Source: Amycolatopsis jejuensis
GTDB taxonomy: Bacteria; Actinomycetota; Actinomycetes; Mycobacteriales; Pseudonocardiaceae
NCBI RefSeq assembly: GCF_000717335.1
Contig: NZ_JNYZ01000040.1
Location: 1 to 64,000, forward strand
DNA length: 64,000 bases
Direction of reading: 5' to 3'
Shown here: piece by piece, positions 17,700 to 28,412 of the stretch
How the letters are laid out: every line of letters begins with the position of its first letter
Position numbering within the stretch: the stretch's first letter is position 1
Notes under the pieces: generated by a model
The model's input: the letters and a program-made list of their open reading frames with translations, nothing else
Told to the model about the DNA's origin: nothing
The model's database searches: none
Translations under genes and position numbers: made by a program

Positions 17700-19454
17700 A
17701 TGCAGTTCCACAAGTACGACGTGGTGATCGTCGGCGCGGGCGGCGCCGGCATGCGCGCGGCCATCGAGTCCGGCCAGCGCGCCCGCACCGCGGTCCTCAC
17801 GAAGCTGTACCCCACCCGGTCCCACACCGGCGCGGCGCAGGGCGGCATGTGTGCCGCGCTGGCGAACGTCGAGGAGGACAACTGGGAGTGGCACACCTTC
17901 GACACCGTCAAGGGCGGTGACTACCTGGTCGACCAGGACGCCGCGGAGATCATGGCCAAGGAGGCCATCGACGCGGTCCTCGACCTCGAGAAGATGGGCC
18001 TGCCGTTCAACCGCACGCCCGAGGGCAAAATCGACCAGCGCCGCTTCGGCGGGCACACGCGCGACCACGGCAAGGCCGCGGTGCGCCGCGCCTGCTACGC
18101 CGCGGACCGCACCGGCCACATGATCCTGCAGACGCTGTACCAGAACTGCGTCAAGCACGGCACCGAGTTCTTCAACGAGTTCTACGTGCTCGACCTGGTG
18201 CTGTCCGAGGACGCGGACGGCAACCCGGTCGCGTCCGGCGTCGTCGCCTACGAGCTGGCCACCGGCGAGCTGCACGTGTTCCAGGCGAAGTCGATCGTGT
18301 TCGCCACCGGCGGCGCGGGCAAGATCTTCAAGACCACGTCGAACGCGCACACGCTCACCGGCGACGGGCTCGGCATCATCTTCCGCAAGGGCCTTCCGCT
18401 GGAGGACATGGAGTTCTTCCAGTTCCACCCGACCGGCCTCGCCGGGCTCGGCATCCTGATCTCCGAGGCCGTCCGCGGCGAGGGCGGGATCCTGCGCAAC
18501 TCCGAGGGCGAGCGGTTCATGGAGCGCTACGCCCCCACCATCAAGGACCTCGCGCCGCGTGACATCGTCGCCCGGTCGATGGTCCAGGAGGTGCTGCAGG
18601 GCCGCGGGTGCGGGCCGAACAAGGACTACGTCGTCCTCGACGTCACGCACCTTCCGGTGGAGGTCCTCGAGACCAAGCTGCCGGACATCACCGAGTTCTC
18701 CCGCACGTACCTCGGCGTCGACCCGGTCAAGGAGCCGGTGCCGGTGTTCCCGACCTGTCACTACGTGATGGGCGGCATCCCCACCAACATCCACGGGGAA
18801 GCGCTGCGCGACAACGAGCACGTCATCCCGGGCCTGTACGCCGCGGGTGAGGTCGCGTGCGTGTCGGTGCACGGGTCGAACCGGCTGGGCACGAACTCGC
18901 TGCTGGACATCAACGTGTTCGGCCGCCGCGCGGGCATCGCCGCCGCGGAGTACGCGCTGGCGCACGAGCACGTCGAACTGCCGGAGGACCCGACCACGCT
19001 GGTCGAGGAGCAGCTGGCCGGTCTGCTGTCGGAGCACGGTGACGAGCGCGTCGCCGACATCCGCAAGGAAATGCAGCAGACGATGGACTCGCACGCGTCG
19101 GTGTACCGCACCGAGGACACGCTCAAGCAGGCGCTCACCGACATCCAGGCGCTGAAGGAGCGGTACCAGCGGATCACCGTGGCGGACAAGGGCAAACGGT
19201 ACAACACCGACCTGCTCGAGGCCGTCGAGCTCGGCTTCCTGCTGGAGCTGGCCGAGGTTCTGGTGGTCGGCGCGATCGCGCGCAAGGAGTCCCGCGGCGG
19301 GCACGCACGCGAGGACTACCCGAACCGCGACGACACGAACTTCATGCGGCACACCATGGCCTACAAGCAGGGTTCTGGTCTGTCGACCGACATCCGGCTC
19401 GACTACAAGCCGGTCACCTTCACCCGCTACGAACCGATGGAGCGGAAGTACTGA
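17700..19454 (+). CDS. sdhA: Succinate dehydrogenase flavoprotein subunit
   Basis: Oxidises succinate to fumarate with covalently bound FAD; 584 residues, full length. The FAD motif is VIVGAGGAGMRAA, the flavin-linkage His is in SHTGAAQGG, the active site includes HPTGLAG and RGEGGILRN, and GGIPTNIHGE and NRLGTNSLLD are conserved. The C-terminal SRGGHAREDYP is family-typical. ATG at 17700 is 39 bases after sdhD. Its TGA overlaps the ATG of sdhB by one base. Confidence 0.97.
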   Translation: MQFHKYDVVIVGAGGAGMRAAIESGQRARTAVLTKLYPTRSHTGAAQGGMCAALANVEEDNWEWHTFDTVKGGDYLVDQDAAEIMAKEAIDAVLDLEKMGLPFNRTPEGKIDQRRFGGHTRDHGKAAVRRACYAADRTGHMILQTLYQNCVKHGTEFFNEFYVLDLVLSEDADGNPVASGVVAYELATGELHVFQAKSIVFATGGAGKIFKTTSNAHTLTGDGLGIIFRKGLPLEDMEFFQFHPTGLAGLGILISEAVRGEGGILRNSEGERFMERYAPTIKDLAPRDIVARSMVQEVLQGRGCGPNKDYVVLDVTHLPVEVLETKLPDITEFSRTYLGVDPVKEPVPVFPTCHYVMGGIPTNIHGEALRDNEHVIPGLYAAGEVACVSVHGSNRLGTNSLLDINVFGRRAGIAAAEYALAHEHVELPEDPTTLVEEQLAGLLSEHGDERVADIRKEMQQTMDSHASVYRTEDTLKQALTDIQALKERYQRITVADKGKRYNTDLLEAVELGFLLELAEVLVVGAIARKESRGGHAREDYPNRDDTNFMRHTMAYKQGSGLSTDIRLDYKPVTFTRYEPMERKY

Positions 19455-20227
19455 TGACGACGGCCACCCCCGAGGCGCCTTCCTCCACGGCGTCCGACGA
19501 GCACACGCCGATCCAGGTCACGCTGAAGATCCTGCGGTTCAACCCGGAGGTCGACCAGGAACCGCACTGGGAGACCTACGACGTCCCGGCGCAGCCGACG
19601 GACCGGGTACTGAACCTGCTGTTCTACGTCAAGGACTACCTCGACGGCACCTTCGCGTTCCGCCGCTCGTGCGCGCACGGCGTGTGCGGGTCGGATGCCA
19701 TGCAGATCAACGGGATCAACCGGTTGGCCTGCAAGGTGCTGCTGAAGGATCTTTTGGAGAAGAGCGGCAAGAAGACCGAGATCACGATCGCCCCGATCAA
19801 GGGCCTGACGACGTTGAAGGACCTCTACGTCGACATGGACCCGTTCTTCGAGGCGTTCCGGGCAATCAAGCCGTACCTGATCACGTACGGCAACGAGCCG
19901 ACGCGCGAGCGGATCCAGTCACAGGCCGACCGCGACCGCTTCGACGACACGACGAAGTGCATCCTGTGCGCCTGCTGCACGTCCTCGTGCCCGGTGTACT
20001 GGAACGACGGCTCGTACTTCGGCCCGGCGGCAATCGTCAACGCGCACCGCTTCATCTTCGACTCACGCGACGACGGAGCCGAGGAACGCCTGGACATCCT
20101 GAACGACAGCGAGGGAGTGTGGCGCTGCCGCACGACCTTCAACTGCACCGACGCGTGCCCCCGGGGAATCCAGGTGACGAAGGCGATCCAGGAAGTGAAG
20201 CGGGCCCTGCTTTTCAAGCGGGTCTGA
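19454..20227 (+). CDS. sdhB: Succinate dehydrogenase iron-sulfur subunit
   Basis: Transfers electrons from SdhA to quinone through three clusters; 257 residues. [2Fe-2S] ligands lie in SCAHGVCGSDAM and RLAC; CILCACCTSSCPV and CRTTFNCTDACPRGI supply the [4Fe-4S] and [3Fe-4S] ligands. ATG at 19454 overlaps the sdhA stop (TGATG). Last gene of the operon, followed 13 bases later by a strong bidirectional terminator. Confidence 0.97.
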   Translation: MTTATPEAPSSTASDEHTPIQVTLKILRFNPEVDQEPHWETYDVPAQPTDRVLNLLFYVKDYLDGTFAFRRSCAHGVCGSDAMQINGINRLACKVLLKDLLEKSGKKTEITIAPIKGLTTLKDLYVDMDPFFEAFRAIKPYLITYGNEPTRERIQSQADRDRFDDTTKCILCACCTSSCPVYWNDGSYFGPAAIVNAHRFIFDSRDDGAEERLDILNDSEGVWRCRTTFNCTDACPRGIQVTKAIQEVKRALLFKRV

Positions 20228-20239
20228 TCTTTCTTACCG

Positions 20240-20280
20240 AAAAGCGGTCCTCGCCCTCAGTCCGGGCGAGGACCGCTTTT
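20240..20280. terminator. Bidirectional terminator between sdhB and the subtilase gene
   Basis: A perfect 17-base stem (AAAAGCGGTCCTCGCCC with its complement, 7-base loop) with A and T runs on both sides, placed between two convergent genes. Confidence 0.92.
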
Positions 20281-20290
20281 CGTTGCTGCG

Positions 20291-21670
20291 TCAGTGAACC
20301 GCGTCGAGGGCGTCTACCAGCCCGTGTCCGTAATACGAGTTGTTCTGCTTCGGCCCCACACACGCGCTGGCGTCGCATGAGATCGGGTCCGCCTGTGCGG
20401 TCAGCAATGCCGTCAATGCCTGCGGCGGCGCATTACGGTGCTTCGACGCCAGCAACGCCGCAACCCCGGCCGCGTGTGGCGACGCCATCGACGTGCCGCA
20501 CATGGTGCCGTAGCCGCCGTTGAACACCGTCGACAGCGTGCAGCCCTCACCTTGTCCGGACGGCGGCCGCTGGCCGGAATCGCCGCCCGGCGCGGTCACT
20601 GTGACGGCACCGTAGTTGGAGTACGACGATTTCGTTCCCGCGTAACCGATTGCCGATACCGTCACCACTCCGTCGATGGCTCCGGGCAGGATGCTGCACG
20701 TCGAATCGATCCGATGTGGACGGTTCGGGTCCTTGGTCTGCTTCGTGACGTCGAAGGCGGAGTTACCCGCCGCAGCAACGTTCAGAGTGCCGCGCTGCGT
20801 CGAGTACGTCACCGCGCGCCGGACGGCTTCATACGCGGCCGCGTCGCCGGATTCGTTGCGGCAGTAGAACATTCCCGGGTCGATGTAGTAGCTGTTGTTC
20901 GTCACCTGGAAGCCGTGCTGCGCCGCCCAGACGAACCCGCAGACGGCCGACTCCGGGAAGATGTAGCCGTCGTCGTTCACCACCTTCACCGAAGCCAGCC
21001 GCACGCCTGGCGCGATGCCGGTGAACCCGCGCGCCGCGTCCTTGCCCGCGATGGTGCCCGCGACGTGCGTGCCGTGGTCGGAGTTCGTCGGCTTCCACGC
21101 GGTCGGGTCCGGTGCGCCGGTGATGCATCCGGTCGACGAACGCGGGTCGACCGCCTTCGCGAGCGCCGGGTGCGCTGGGTCGATGCCGGAGTCCAGCACG
21201 CCGACGGTGACCGACCCTGAACCTTGGTCGATCTTGTTCGCCTCGGGCGCGTGAATGGCCCGCATGTCCCACTGCTGGGCGGACAGGTCGTTGCCGGCCG
21301 CGAGGGTCTGCGTCTGCTCGAGCGCGCCGACGGCCGACCGCATTCCGGACCGGGCGGCGGCCTTGGCGGCGATGTCCTTGCCGCCCGAATACGCCCGCTT
21401 CACGCCGATCCGGTCGGCGAAGTCGGCGTTGCGCGAGCTGGCAACGGCGACTCCGATTTCCGGGTAGTACGCCACTCGGGTACCGCATTTGGCGGCCAGC
21501 TCGGTGTCGACCACGCGCTGCGGGTCACCCGGTTGGTACAGCACGACGTAGCTGTACGGCGTGCTGGTGGTGTCACACGATGGGGTGGCGGCAGCAGCCG
21601 GGACCGCGACCACCCCGGCGGTCACCCCGGCAACTGCGACCGGCACGAGCAATCGACGTAAACGGGACAT
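20291..21670 (-). CDS. Secreted S8 family serine peptidase (subtilase)
   Basis: Extracellular subtilisin-like protease of 459 residues. A Sec signal peptide (basic MSRLRRLL, hydrophobic core, AAAA cleavage region about residue 28) precedes a short propeptide region (about 40-120). Catalytic triad: Asp160 in GVLDSGID, His199 in DHGTHVAG, Ser394 in CGTSMASPH; the oxyanion Asn is in AAAGNSAF. The RxPxRIDS-type region and several Cys suggest disulfides. GGAGG precedes the ATG at 21670. Family members process proteins nonspecifically; the substrate is unknown. Confidence 0.93.
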   Translation of the reverse strand: MSRLRRLLVPVAVAGVTAGVVAVPAAAATPSCDTTSTPYSYVVLYQPGDPQRVVDTELAAKCGTRVAYYPEIGVAVASSRNADFADRIGVKRAYSGGKDIAAKAAARSGMRSAVGALEQTQTLAAGNDLSAQQWDMRAIHAPEANKIDQGSGSVTVGVLDSGIDPAHPALAKAVDPRSSTGCITGAPDPTAWKPTNSDHGTHVAGTIAGKDAARGFTGIAPGVRLASVKVVNDDGYIFPESAVCGFVWAAQHGFQVTNNSYYIDPGMFYCRNESGDAAAYEAVRRAVTYSTQRGTLNVAAAGNSAFDVTKQTKDPNRPHRIDSTCSILPGAIDGVVTVSAIGYAGTKSSYSNYGAVTVTAPGGDSGQRPPSGQGEGCTLSTVFNGGYGTMCGTSMASPHAAGVAALLASKHRNAPPQALTALLTAQADPISCDASACVGPKQNNSYYGHGLVDALDAVH

Positions 21671-21739
21671 TCACCCTCCATGGTCGGTCGTCCGAACCTA
21701 GGGCAGCGAGCCCCCGCCGACCAACGGACAGTCACCGCA

Positions 21740-21994
21740 TCAGGGGGCAGAACTGCCCGATCGTTCCTTCGCGTTCGCCCGCACGCCACGCCAGCCGAGT
21801 ACCCCGATGGCGGTGCCGAGCACGAACGAGACGACCGTCAGTACCGCGTGTACGACGAAGTATCCGGTGGGCGAACCGTCGGCCGCCCACGACTGATCGC
21901 TGGCCCACAGATTCTTCGCAAACGTGATCCAGATGATCCAGGACCAGATGCCGAAACCGAACAGGAAGAAGGCGATACCCCGCGTAATGCGCAT
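21740..21994 (-). CDS. SCO4848-family small membrane protein
   Basis: 84 residues with two hydrophobic segments (about 5-24 and 47-68) separated by NLWASDQSWAADGSPTGY. The sequence and its divergent position beside a D-Ala-D-Ala carboxypeptidase gene match the SCO4848/SCO4847 pair of Streptomyces. ATG at 21994 (MRITRGIAF) is the first plausible start; longer readings run into the carboxypeptidase gene. Molecular role unknown; the conserved pairing hints at a cell-wall function. Confidence 0.85.
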   Translation of the reverse strand: MRITRGIAFFLFGFGIWSWIIWITFAKNLWASDQSWAADGSPTGYFVVHAVLTVVSFVLGTAIGVLGWRGVRANAKERSGSSAP

Positions 21995-22036
21995 GTCCCG
22001 AGTATGCAACCAGGCACTCGGCGCTAGATTGCTCGG

Positions 22037-23257
22037 GTGCACACCGCTTTCGCCCGGTCGCTGCGAGCACTCGCCGCGACCCTCACCGCTGCTCTGCTCG
22101 CCCTCGGTGCACCGCTCGTCCTCGCCGCTCCGGCGCAGGCCCAGCAGTGCACCGAACACGCCGTGCCACCGGCTCCGGTGGACACGTCGGAGAAGCCGAA
22201 GCCAGGGCAAGCGGTCCCGGCGCCGTTGCCCGTCCCGCCCCAGCCGGTCGGCGGCGAGCGGCTCGGCAGCTGCGGGCTCGTCCTCCCGCCGGGCGCGCCG
22301 ACGCCGCCCGAGGGCGACACCGCGGCGTCGTGGGTGGTGCAGGACCTCGACAGCGGCGCGGTCGTCGCGGCGAAGGACCCGCACGCGCGGGAGCGGCCGG
22401 CGTCGCTCATCAAGACGCTGCTGGCGCTCGTGGTCACCACCGAGCTGAAGCCGGACCAGGTCATCGTGCCCACCAAGGAGGACGCCGAGCAGGAGTGCAC
22501 CTGCGTCGGCATCGCCGCGGGCGGGCACTACACGGTGGAGCAGCTGCTGCACGGCCTGCTGATGCATTCGGGCAACGACGTCGCGCATGCCTTCGCAACG
22601 GCCCTTGGCGGCGTCGACACCGCGCTCGGCAAGATGAACGCGCTCGCCGCCCGCATCGGCGCCACTGACACGCGCGCCGCGACGCCGTCGGGTCTGGACG
22701 GCCCGGGCATGTCGACCTCGGCGTACGACCTCAGCGTCGTTTTCCACTACGCGATGAAGCAGCCGAAGTTCGCGCAGGCGGTGTCGACCAAGGCGTACAC
22801 GATCCCGTCGGTCGACGGGAAACCGCCGATCACGGTGTACAACGACAACAAGCTGCTCGGCGTCTACCCCGGATTCCTCGGCGGGAAAACGGGTTTCACG
22901 GACGACGCGCGGCACACGTACGTCGGCGGCGCCGAGCGCGACGGCCACCGCCTCGCCGTGGTGATGATGCGTGCCGAACAACGCCCGGTCCGCGTGGTCG
23001 ACCAGGCGGCGAAGCTGCTCGACTACGGTTTCGCGCTCGAGAAGTCCGGCGCGCAGCCGGTGGGGCGCATTGCGTACCAGCCGCTGGCCACCTCGTCGCC
23101 GGTCGACCGGCACGTGGCGCCAGTGGGCGCGGCGTCGTCGGCGTCCGAGCAGAAGGCGGACGCGTTCGGCACCACCGGCTGGGTGCTGACCGTGGTGGTG
23201 CTGGTGATCATCGTGGCCGGGTTCGTGATCGGGTACCAGCGGAAGCGGGCCAGGTAG
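22037..23257 (+). CDS. D-alanyl-D-alanine carboxypeptidase (S11 family)
   Basis: A low-molecular-weight penicillin-binding protein that trims peptidoglycan stem peptides, 406 residues. The signal peptide ends near AAPAQAQ (residue 36). Catalytic motifs: SLIK with Ser123 and Lys126, SGN at 178-180, KTG at 284-286. A Pro-rich N-terminal spacer (about 45-90) is present. A C-terminal membrane anchor (VLTVVVLVIIVAGFVIGY) ends in KRAR, so the enzyme is tethered outside. GTG at 22037 has no clear Shine-Dalgarno sequence. It is divergent from the SCO4848-type gene and convergent with yihY (1-base gap). It corresponds by position to dacB1 of mycobacteria. Confidence 0.93.
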   Translation: MHTAFARSLRALAATLTAALLALGAPLVLAAPAQAQQCTEHAVPPAPVDTSEKPKPGQAVPAPLPVPPQPVGGERLGSCGLVLPPGAPTPPEGDTAASWVVQDLDSGAVVAAKDPHARERPASLIKTLLALVVTTELKPDQVIVPTKEDAEQECTCVGIAAGGHYTVEQLLHGLLMHSGNDVAHAFATALGGVDTALGKMNALAARIGATDTRAATPSGLDGPGMSTSAYDLSVVFHYAMKQPKFAQAVSTKAYTIPSVDGKPPITVYNDNKLLGVYPGFLGGKTGFTDDARHTYVGGAERDGHRLAVVMMRAEQRPVRVVDQAAKLLDYGFALEKSGAQPVGRIAYQPLATSSPVDRHVAPVGAASSASEQKADAFGTTGWVLTVVVLVIIVAGFVIGYQRKRAR

Positions 23258-23258
23258 G

Positions 23259-24263
23259 TCAGCCCTTCCGTCGCCCGAACCAGCCCAGCAGCGCACCCGC
23301 GCTGAACGCTCCCGCCGCGGCGCCGAGCCCGAGACCACGCTGCACCGTCACGCGTGGTTCCAGCAGCACCGGCGCAGGCGGACGGATCACGCGTTTCTGG
23401 TTCTCGCGCGCGGTGGCCGTCCAGGCGGTGACGAGCAGCAGGAACCGGGACACGAGGTTCGCGAACACGAGCAACCCGATCACCGGCCCGAAAAGCGCGG
23501 CCGACGGGGATTTCGTGACGCTCCCCAGGTACACGGTCGCCACCTGCTGCAGCACCACGAACCCGATCGCGGCAAAGATCGCGCCCTTGACCGCACTGCG
23601 CATTGCGACGTGCTCACGCGGCAGACGGGCGATCACCCACAGGAACACCAGCGCGTTGGCGAGCAGGCTGAGCAGGATGGTCGCGACGCGCAGCAGGAAG
23701 ACCGCCCACGCCTGGTCCGCCAGCCCGACCAGCTCCAGCAGGAAGCTGCCGACCCCACTGCCCGCGGCGGTGATCGCGAACGACACGACCAGCGCGATCC
23801 CGAGCCCGATCAGGGACAGCAGGTCCTTGAGGGTCCGGCCGGCGAACGGTTCCGCCTTCTTTTCCTGCCCCCACTGCGCGGTGAGCGCGTCGCGGAGGTT
23901 CGCCATCCAGCCGATGCCCGAGTAGAGCGCCAGCAGCAGGCCGAAAACCCCGATACCGCTGCCGGATTTCAGGGCGGCGTTGGTGATCTGCTGGACGAGC
24001 CCGCGCAGCCCCGCGGGGACGGAGCTGTTGATGCCGTTGGTGAGCTGGTCGATCACCGTCTGGTTGTCGCCGAGCACCATGCCGACGATCGCGAACGCCA
24101 CCATGAAGATCGGGAACACCGACAGCACGCTGAAGTACGTGATCGCCGCGGCGTAGTGGTTGCCGTAGTTCTCGGTGAACGATTCGTTGGCGCGGACCAG
24201 GTGATCCAGCCACGGGTACTTGCGCCGCAGCCGGGGCAGCAGCTTATCTTTTTCTTTCGCCAC
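23259..24263 (-). CDS. YihY/BrkB family inner membrane protein
   Basis: 334 residues with about six hydrophobic segments (first about 42-62). YFSVLSVFPIFM and GWMANLRDALTAQWGQ are family-typical. The GTG start at 24263 encodes a basic cytoplasmic N-terminus (MAKEKDKLLPRLRRK). The C-terminus ends in a Gly/Ala-rich hydrophobic stretch and RRKG. Historically mis-named ribonuclease BN; actual function uncertain. It follows trpS on the same strand by 45 bases and is probably co-transcribed. Confidence 0.9.
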   Translation of the reverse strand: MAKEKDKLLPRLRRKYPWLDHLVRANESFTENYGNHYAAAITYFSVLSVFPIFMVAFAIVGMVLGDNQTVIDQLTNGINSSVPAGLRGLVQQITNAALKSGSGIGVFGLLLALYSGIGWMANLRDALTAQWGQEKKAEPFAGRTLKDLLSLIGLGIALVVSFAITAAGSGVGSFLLELVGLADQAWAVFLLRVATILLSLLANALVFLWVIARLPREHVAMRSAVKGAIFAAIGFVVLQQVATVYLGSVTKSPSAALFGPVIGLLVFANLVSRFLLLVTAWTATARENQKRVIRPPAPVLLEPRVTVQRGLGLGAAAGAFSAGALLGWFGRRKG

Positions 24264-24308
24264 CGGGAAACGCTAACCACGGTGGGTGAAGGCCGCAACG
24301 CGAGCGGT

Positions 24309-25860
<1,552 letters not shown>

Positions 25861-25882
25861 GCCGGTGGGCTCGCTGCGAAGT

Positions 25883-26266
25883 TCAGGGCAGCCGAAGGGG
25901 TTCCAGCGGGCGGGTGGGCTCGTCGGTCTCAGGTTCGGCAGCCCGGATGACCGCCGCGGCGCGGGTCCTTGCCTTGCGGCGCTGTCGCAGCACCCCGAGT
26001 GTCATGCCGACGATGCCGAACGCCACCGCCACCAGCCCGACCGGCCCGAGCATCCCGAAACCGGCCGACGTGGTCTCCGCCCGCGCGACGCCGTCGTCCG
26101 CGAAAGCTGCCGTGGCCGTTCCTGCGGACGTGACCAGGACCGTCAGCAGTATCGCCAGGACCCGGCCGCCAGCTCGCCCTGCCCCCGATCGGGTGACACC
26201 TGAGTGCCCCATCGGACGACGAACGGGCAGCGCGGACCGTGTCACGAACCGGCCTGGGTTGCGCAC
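25883..26266 (-). CDS. Small exported or membrane protein, function unknown
   Basis: 127 residues: a basic N-terminus, a hydrophobic segment (VLAILLTVLVTSAGTATAAFA, about 36-56) that reads as a signal peptide or first membrane helix, a short outside loop, a second hydrophobic segment (LGPVGLVAVAFGIVGMTL), then a basic stop-transfer RQRRKARTR and an acidic/Pro tail. The GTG start at 26266 is decided by GGGAGG 7 bases upstream. No homologue recognised. Confidence 0.7.
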   Translation of the reverse strand: MRNPGRFVTRSALPVRRPMGHSGVTRSGAGRAGGRVLAILLTVLVTSAGTATAAFADDGVARAETTSAGFGMLGPVGLVAVAFGIVGMTLGVLRQRRKARTRAAAVIRAAEPETDEPTRPLEPLRLP

Positions 26267-26710
26267 CGGAGTGCCTCCCGCGAAGTGACTGTTCCTGGCG
26301 AGCGTCTCACCCGTACGGATGAGTTCTCGACGTGCTACTGGTCAAAAAACTACCGAGCGTGTCAAGACCTGTCGGATCTGATCAACTCGGGCGCCGAGAC
26401 TAGCGCCCACCCGGGGAGTAATCGTGGGCGCCCCCGGGGTCTGGACGTCGTCCGTGGTCAGCGCTCTGCAGCCGTCGCGAAACCACGCACAGTGGCCTGC
26501 CTCCCGGCGACAACCGGTCGCGATCCCCCTTGCGAACCAACGCGAACTACTCTCCGCGGGTCATTCACCAACCAGGCGAACCGTGCAGGCCGCAGCCGCA
26601 ATCGAACCCCGCGCGACCCGCCGAGTGGCGTACCCCACACCTGCGAAAAGGGTCGACCTCACCACGGCCCCACCGCCCGAACCCCGCACCGGGGACGAGC
26701 AGACCAAGAC

Positions 26711-26785
26711 CGCACCGATCAGATTGCGCCGATCGAAGCAGCGCCGGTCGAAGCCGCGCCGATCAGGGCCGCGCCGATCGAGGCG
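26711..26785. repeat. 15-bp tandem repeat, five copies
   Basis: Five consecutive 15-base units of the type GCGCCGATCGAAGCA. The period is a multiple of three, but no start site or credible frame surrounds it. Confidence 0.7.
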
Positions 26786-26889
26786 CGGACACTGAGACCG
26801 CGGATACCCAGGCGGCGGAGACCTTGCGCAGCTCTGACCGCGCCAATGAGGGCCACGCCGATCAAGGCAGCAGATCGAGATCGCAGCCG

Positions 26890-27350
26890 AGCCGCCCCAA
26901 CCCGGGCACGAGCAAGATCGACGCCGGTCCAACGCGGGCACGAGCAAGCTCCACACCGTCCCAACGCGGGCACACGCACGCACCGCACCGGCCCAACGCG
27001 GCGAATGCAGGCTCGCACTGGCCCAACGCGGCGAATGCAGGTTTCCACTCCGGCCCAACTCGGCACACGCAGGCTTCACACCGGCCCAACCCGGCACAAC
27101 GCAAGCTCCACACCGTCCCAACGCGGGCACACGCACGCACCGCACCGGCTCAATGCGACACGTGCGGGCTCCGCACCAGCCCAACTCGGCCCGACGCGGC
27201 GCACGCAGGTGGCACAACGCAAGCACCGCACATCCCAACCCGGCGCACGCAGGTTTCCGCACCGGCCCAACTCGGCACACGCACGCAGGTTTCCGCACCA
27301 GCCCAACGCGGCACACGCAAGCACCGCACCGTCCCCAACGCACGGCGCGC
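26890..27350. repeat. Minisatellite of 30-36-bp units, about 14 copies
   Basis: Units share the core CCCAACnCGGCnCACGCAGG followed by a variable CTCCGCACC or TTTCCGCACC. Unit length varies (30, 31, 32, 36 bases), so no reading frame is kept. Frames on both strands stay open because the unit lacks stop codons. Together with its flanks it fills the roughly 1.2 kb between the small membrane protein gene and xth (26267-27499), where I find no gene. Confidence 0.8.
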
Positions 27351-27499
27351 AGGACGACACCGCAAGGTCACCGTGGCCCGATGAGGTCGGCGTAGGCACG
27401 CCATCCCAACTCCGACCGACCACCCAACCACGCCACCCCAACGCCGATCCAGCAAAGAAGCCGACCCCCGCGAGGGGGGGACCCTCAGCGAGAAAAGCT

Positions 27500-28306
27500 T
27501 CAGCGAGGAAACGGCACGTCATACGAAGCAGTCACCGGCGCATGATCCGACCACCTCTCGGCATACGTCTCTGCCCGTTCGACCACCACCGACGTCACCT
27601 TTTCCGCCAACCCCGGCGTCGCCAGCTGGCAGTCGATGCGCCAGCCTGAGTCGTTGTCGAATGCCTTTCCCCGGTACGACCACCACGTGTACGGGCCTGG
27701 GCCTTCCGCATCCAGACGGCGCTGGACGTCCGCGTACCCTGCCTCGTAGACGCGGCCCAGCCACTCCCGTTCCTCCGGAAGGAAGCCCGAGTTCTTCTGG
27801 TTTCCGCGCCAGTTCTTGAGGTCCACGGTGTCGTACGCGATATTCCAGTCGCCCACCACGACGACTTCCCGGCCCTCCGCAGCCGCCTTCGCGCGCAGTT
27901 CCACCAGGTACGGCAGGAACGCCGCCATGAAGCGTTCCTTCTCCTCCTGCCGTTCGGTGCCGACGTCGCCGCTCGGCAGGTACAGGCTCGCCACCACCAC
28001 CCCGGGCAGGTGCATTTCCAGGTACCGTCCGCTGCCCTCGAACTCGGGCTCGCCGAAGCCGACCCGTATCTCGTCCGGCTCGATGCGGCTGTACAGCGCC
28101 ACCCCGTTGCGCCCCTTGACCGACGACGGCGCGTGTGCGGCGAACCAGCCCTCCGGTTCGATCACCGAGGCCGGCAGCTGCGCGGCTTCGGCCCGCACCT
28201 CCTGGCACGCGACGACATCGGCCTTCGTGGTGGCGAGCCACTCGACGAAGCCCTTCTTGACGGCAGCCCGCAGGCCGTTGACGTTGACAGTCGAAACGAT
28301 CAGCAC
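27500..28306 (-). CDS. xth: Exodeoxyribonuclease III
   Basis: AP endonuclease and 3'-exonuclease of base excision repair; an EEP-fold protein of about 268 residues. Motifs in order: STVNVNGLRAA, ACQEVRA (metal Glu), GDWNIAYDTVDLKNWR (usual form GDFN), and SDHAPVTASY (catalytic Asp-His). Start: GTG at 28306 (VLIVSTVN) matches the family N-terminus; GTG at 28315 is possible and the TTG at 28336 is unlikely. No strong Shine-Dalgarno sequence. Divergent from the metallo-hydrolase gene. Confidence 0.93.
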   Translation of the reverse strand: MLIVSTVNVNGLRAAVKKGFVEWLATTKADVVACQEVRAEAAQLPASVIEPEGWFAAHAPSSVKGRNGVALYSRIEPDEIRVGFGEPEFEGSGRYLEMHLPGVVVASLYLPSGDVGTERQEEKERFMAAFLPYLVELRAKAAAEGREVVVVGDWNIAYDTVDLKNWRGNQKNSGFLPEEREWLGRVYEAGYADVQRRLDAEGPGPYTWWSYRGKAFDNDSGWRIDCQLATPGLAEKVTSVVVERAETYAERWSDHAPVTASYDVPFPR

Positions 28307-28364
28307 CCCGCGCACGCTACCCGCCGGGTCCGACAATTTTCCGCGCGAGCCACCGTCGGCAGGT

Positions 28365-28404
28365 CAGACGCGAACCACCGGGCAGACGCGAACCACCGGG
28401 CAGA
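28365..28404. repeat. 18-bp tandem repeat, 2.2 copies
   Basis: CAGACGCGAACCACCGGG at 28365-28382 and 28383-28400, with the first four bases of a third copy. It fills the leader region just before the metallo-hydrolase start and may include its promoter. Confidence 0.8.
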
Positions 28405-28412
28405 ATGGCCGA

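Noticed and set aside
17253..19352. 699-codon minus-strand frame over sdhA
   Set aside because: Shadow of sdhA; no start site and Val/Arg/His-biased composition.
26403..26431. GCGCCCAC...GTGGGCGC hairpin that might belong to a tRNA or small RNA
   Set aside because: No cloverleaf, anticodon arm or T-loop pattern, and no promoter or U-tract; only a GC-rich stem.
26890..27350. Possible CRISPR array
   Set aside because: Units are contiguous and variable in length, with no conserved repeat separated by unique spacers, and no cas genes are nearby.
26204..27649. 481-codon Arg/Pro/Thr-rich plus-strand protein
   Set aside because: Spans the minisatellite whose units are not multiples of three, and overlaps xth; no Shine-Dalgarno sequence or domain.
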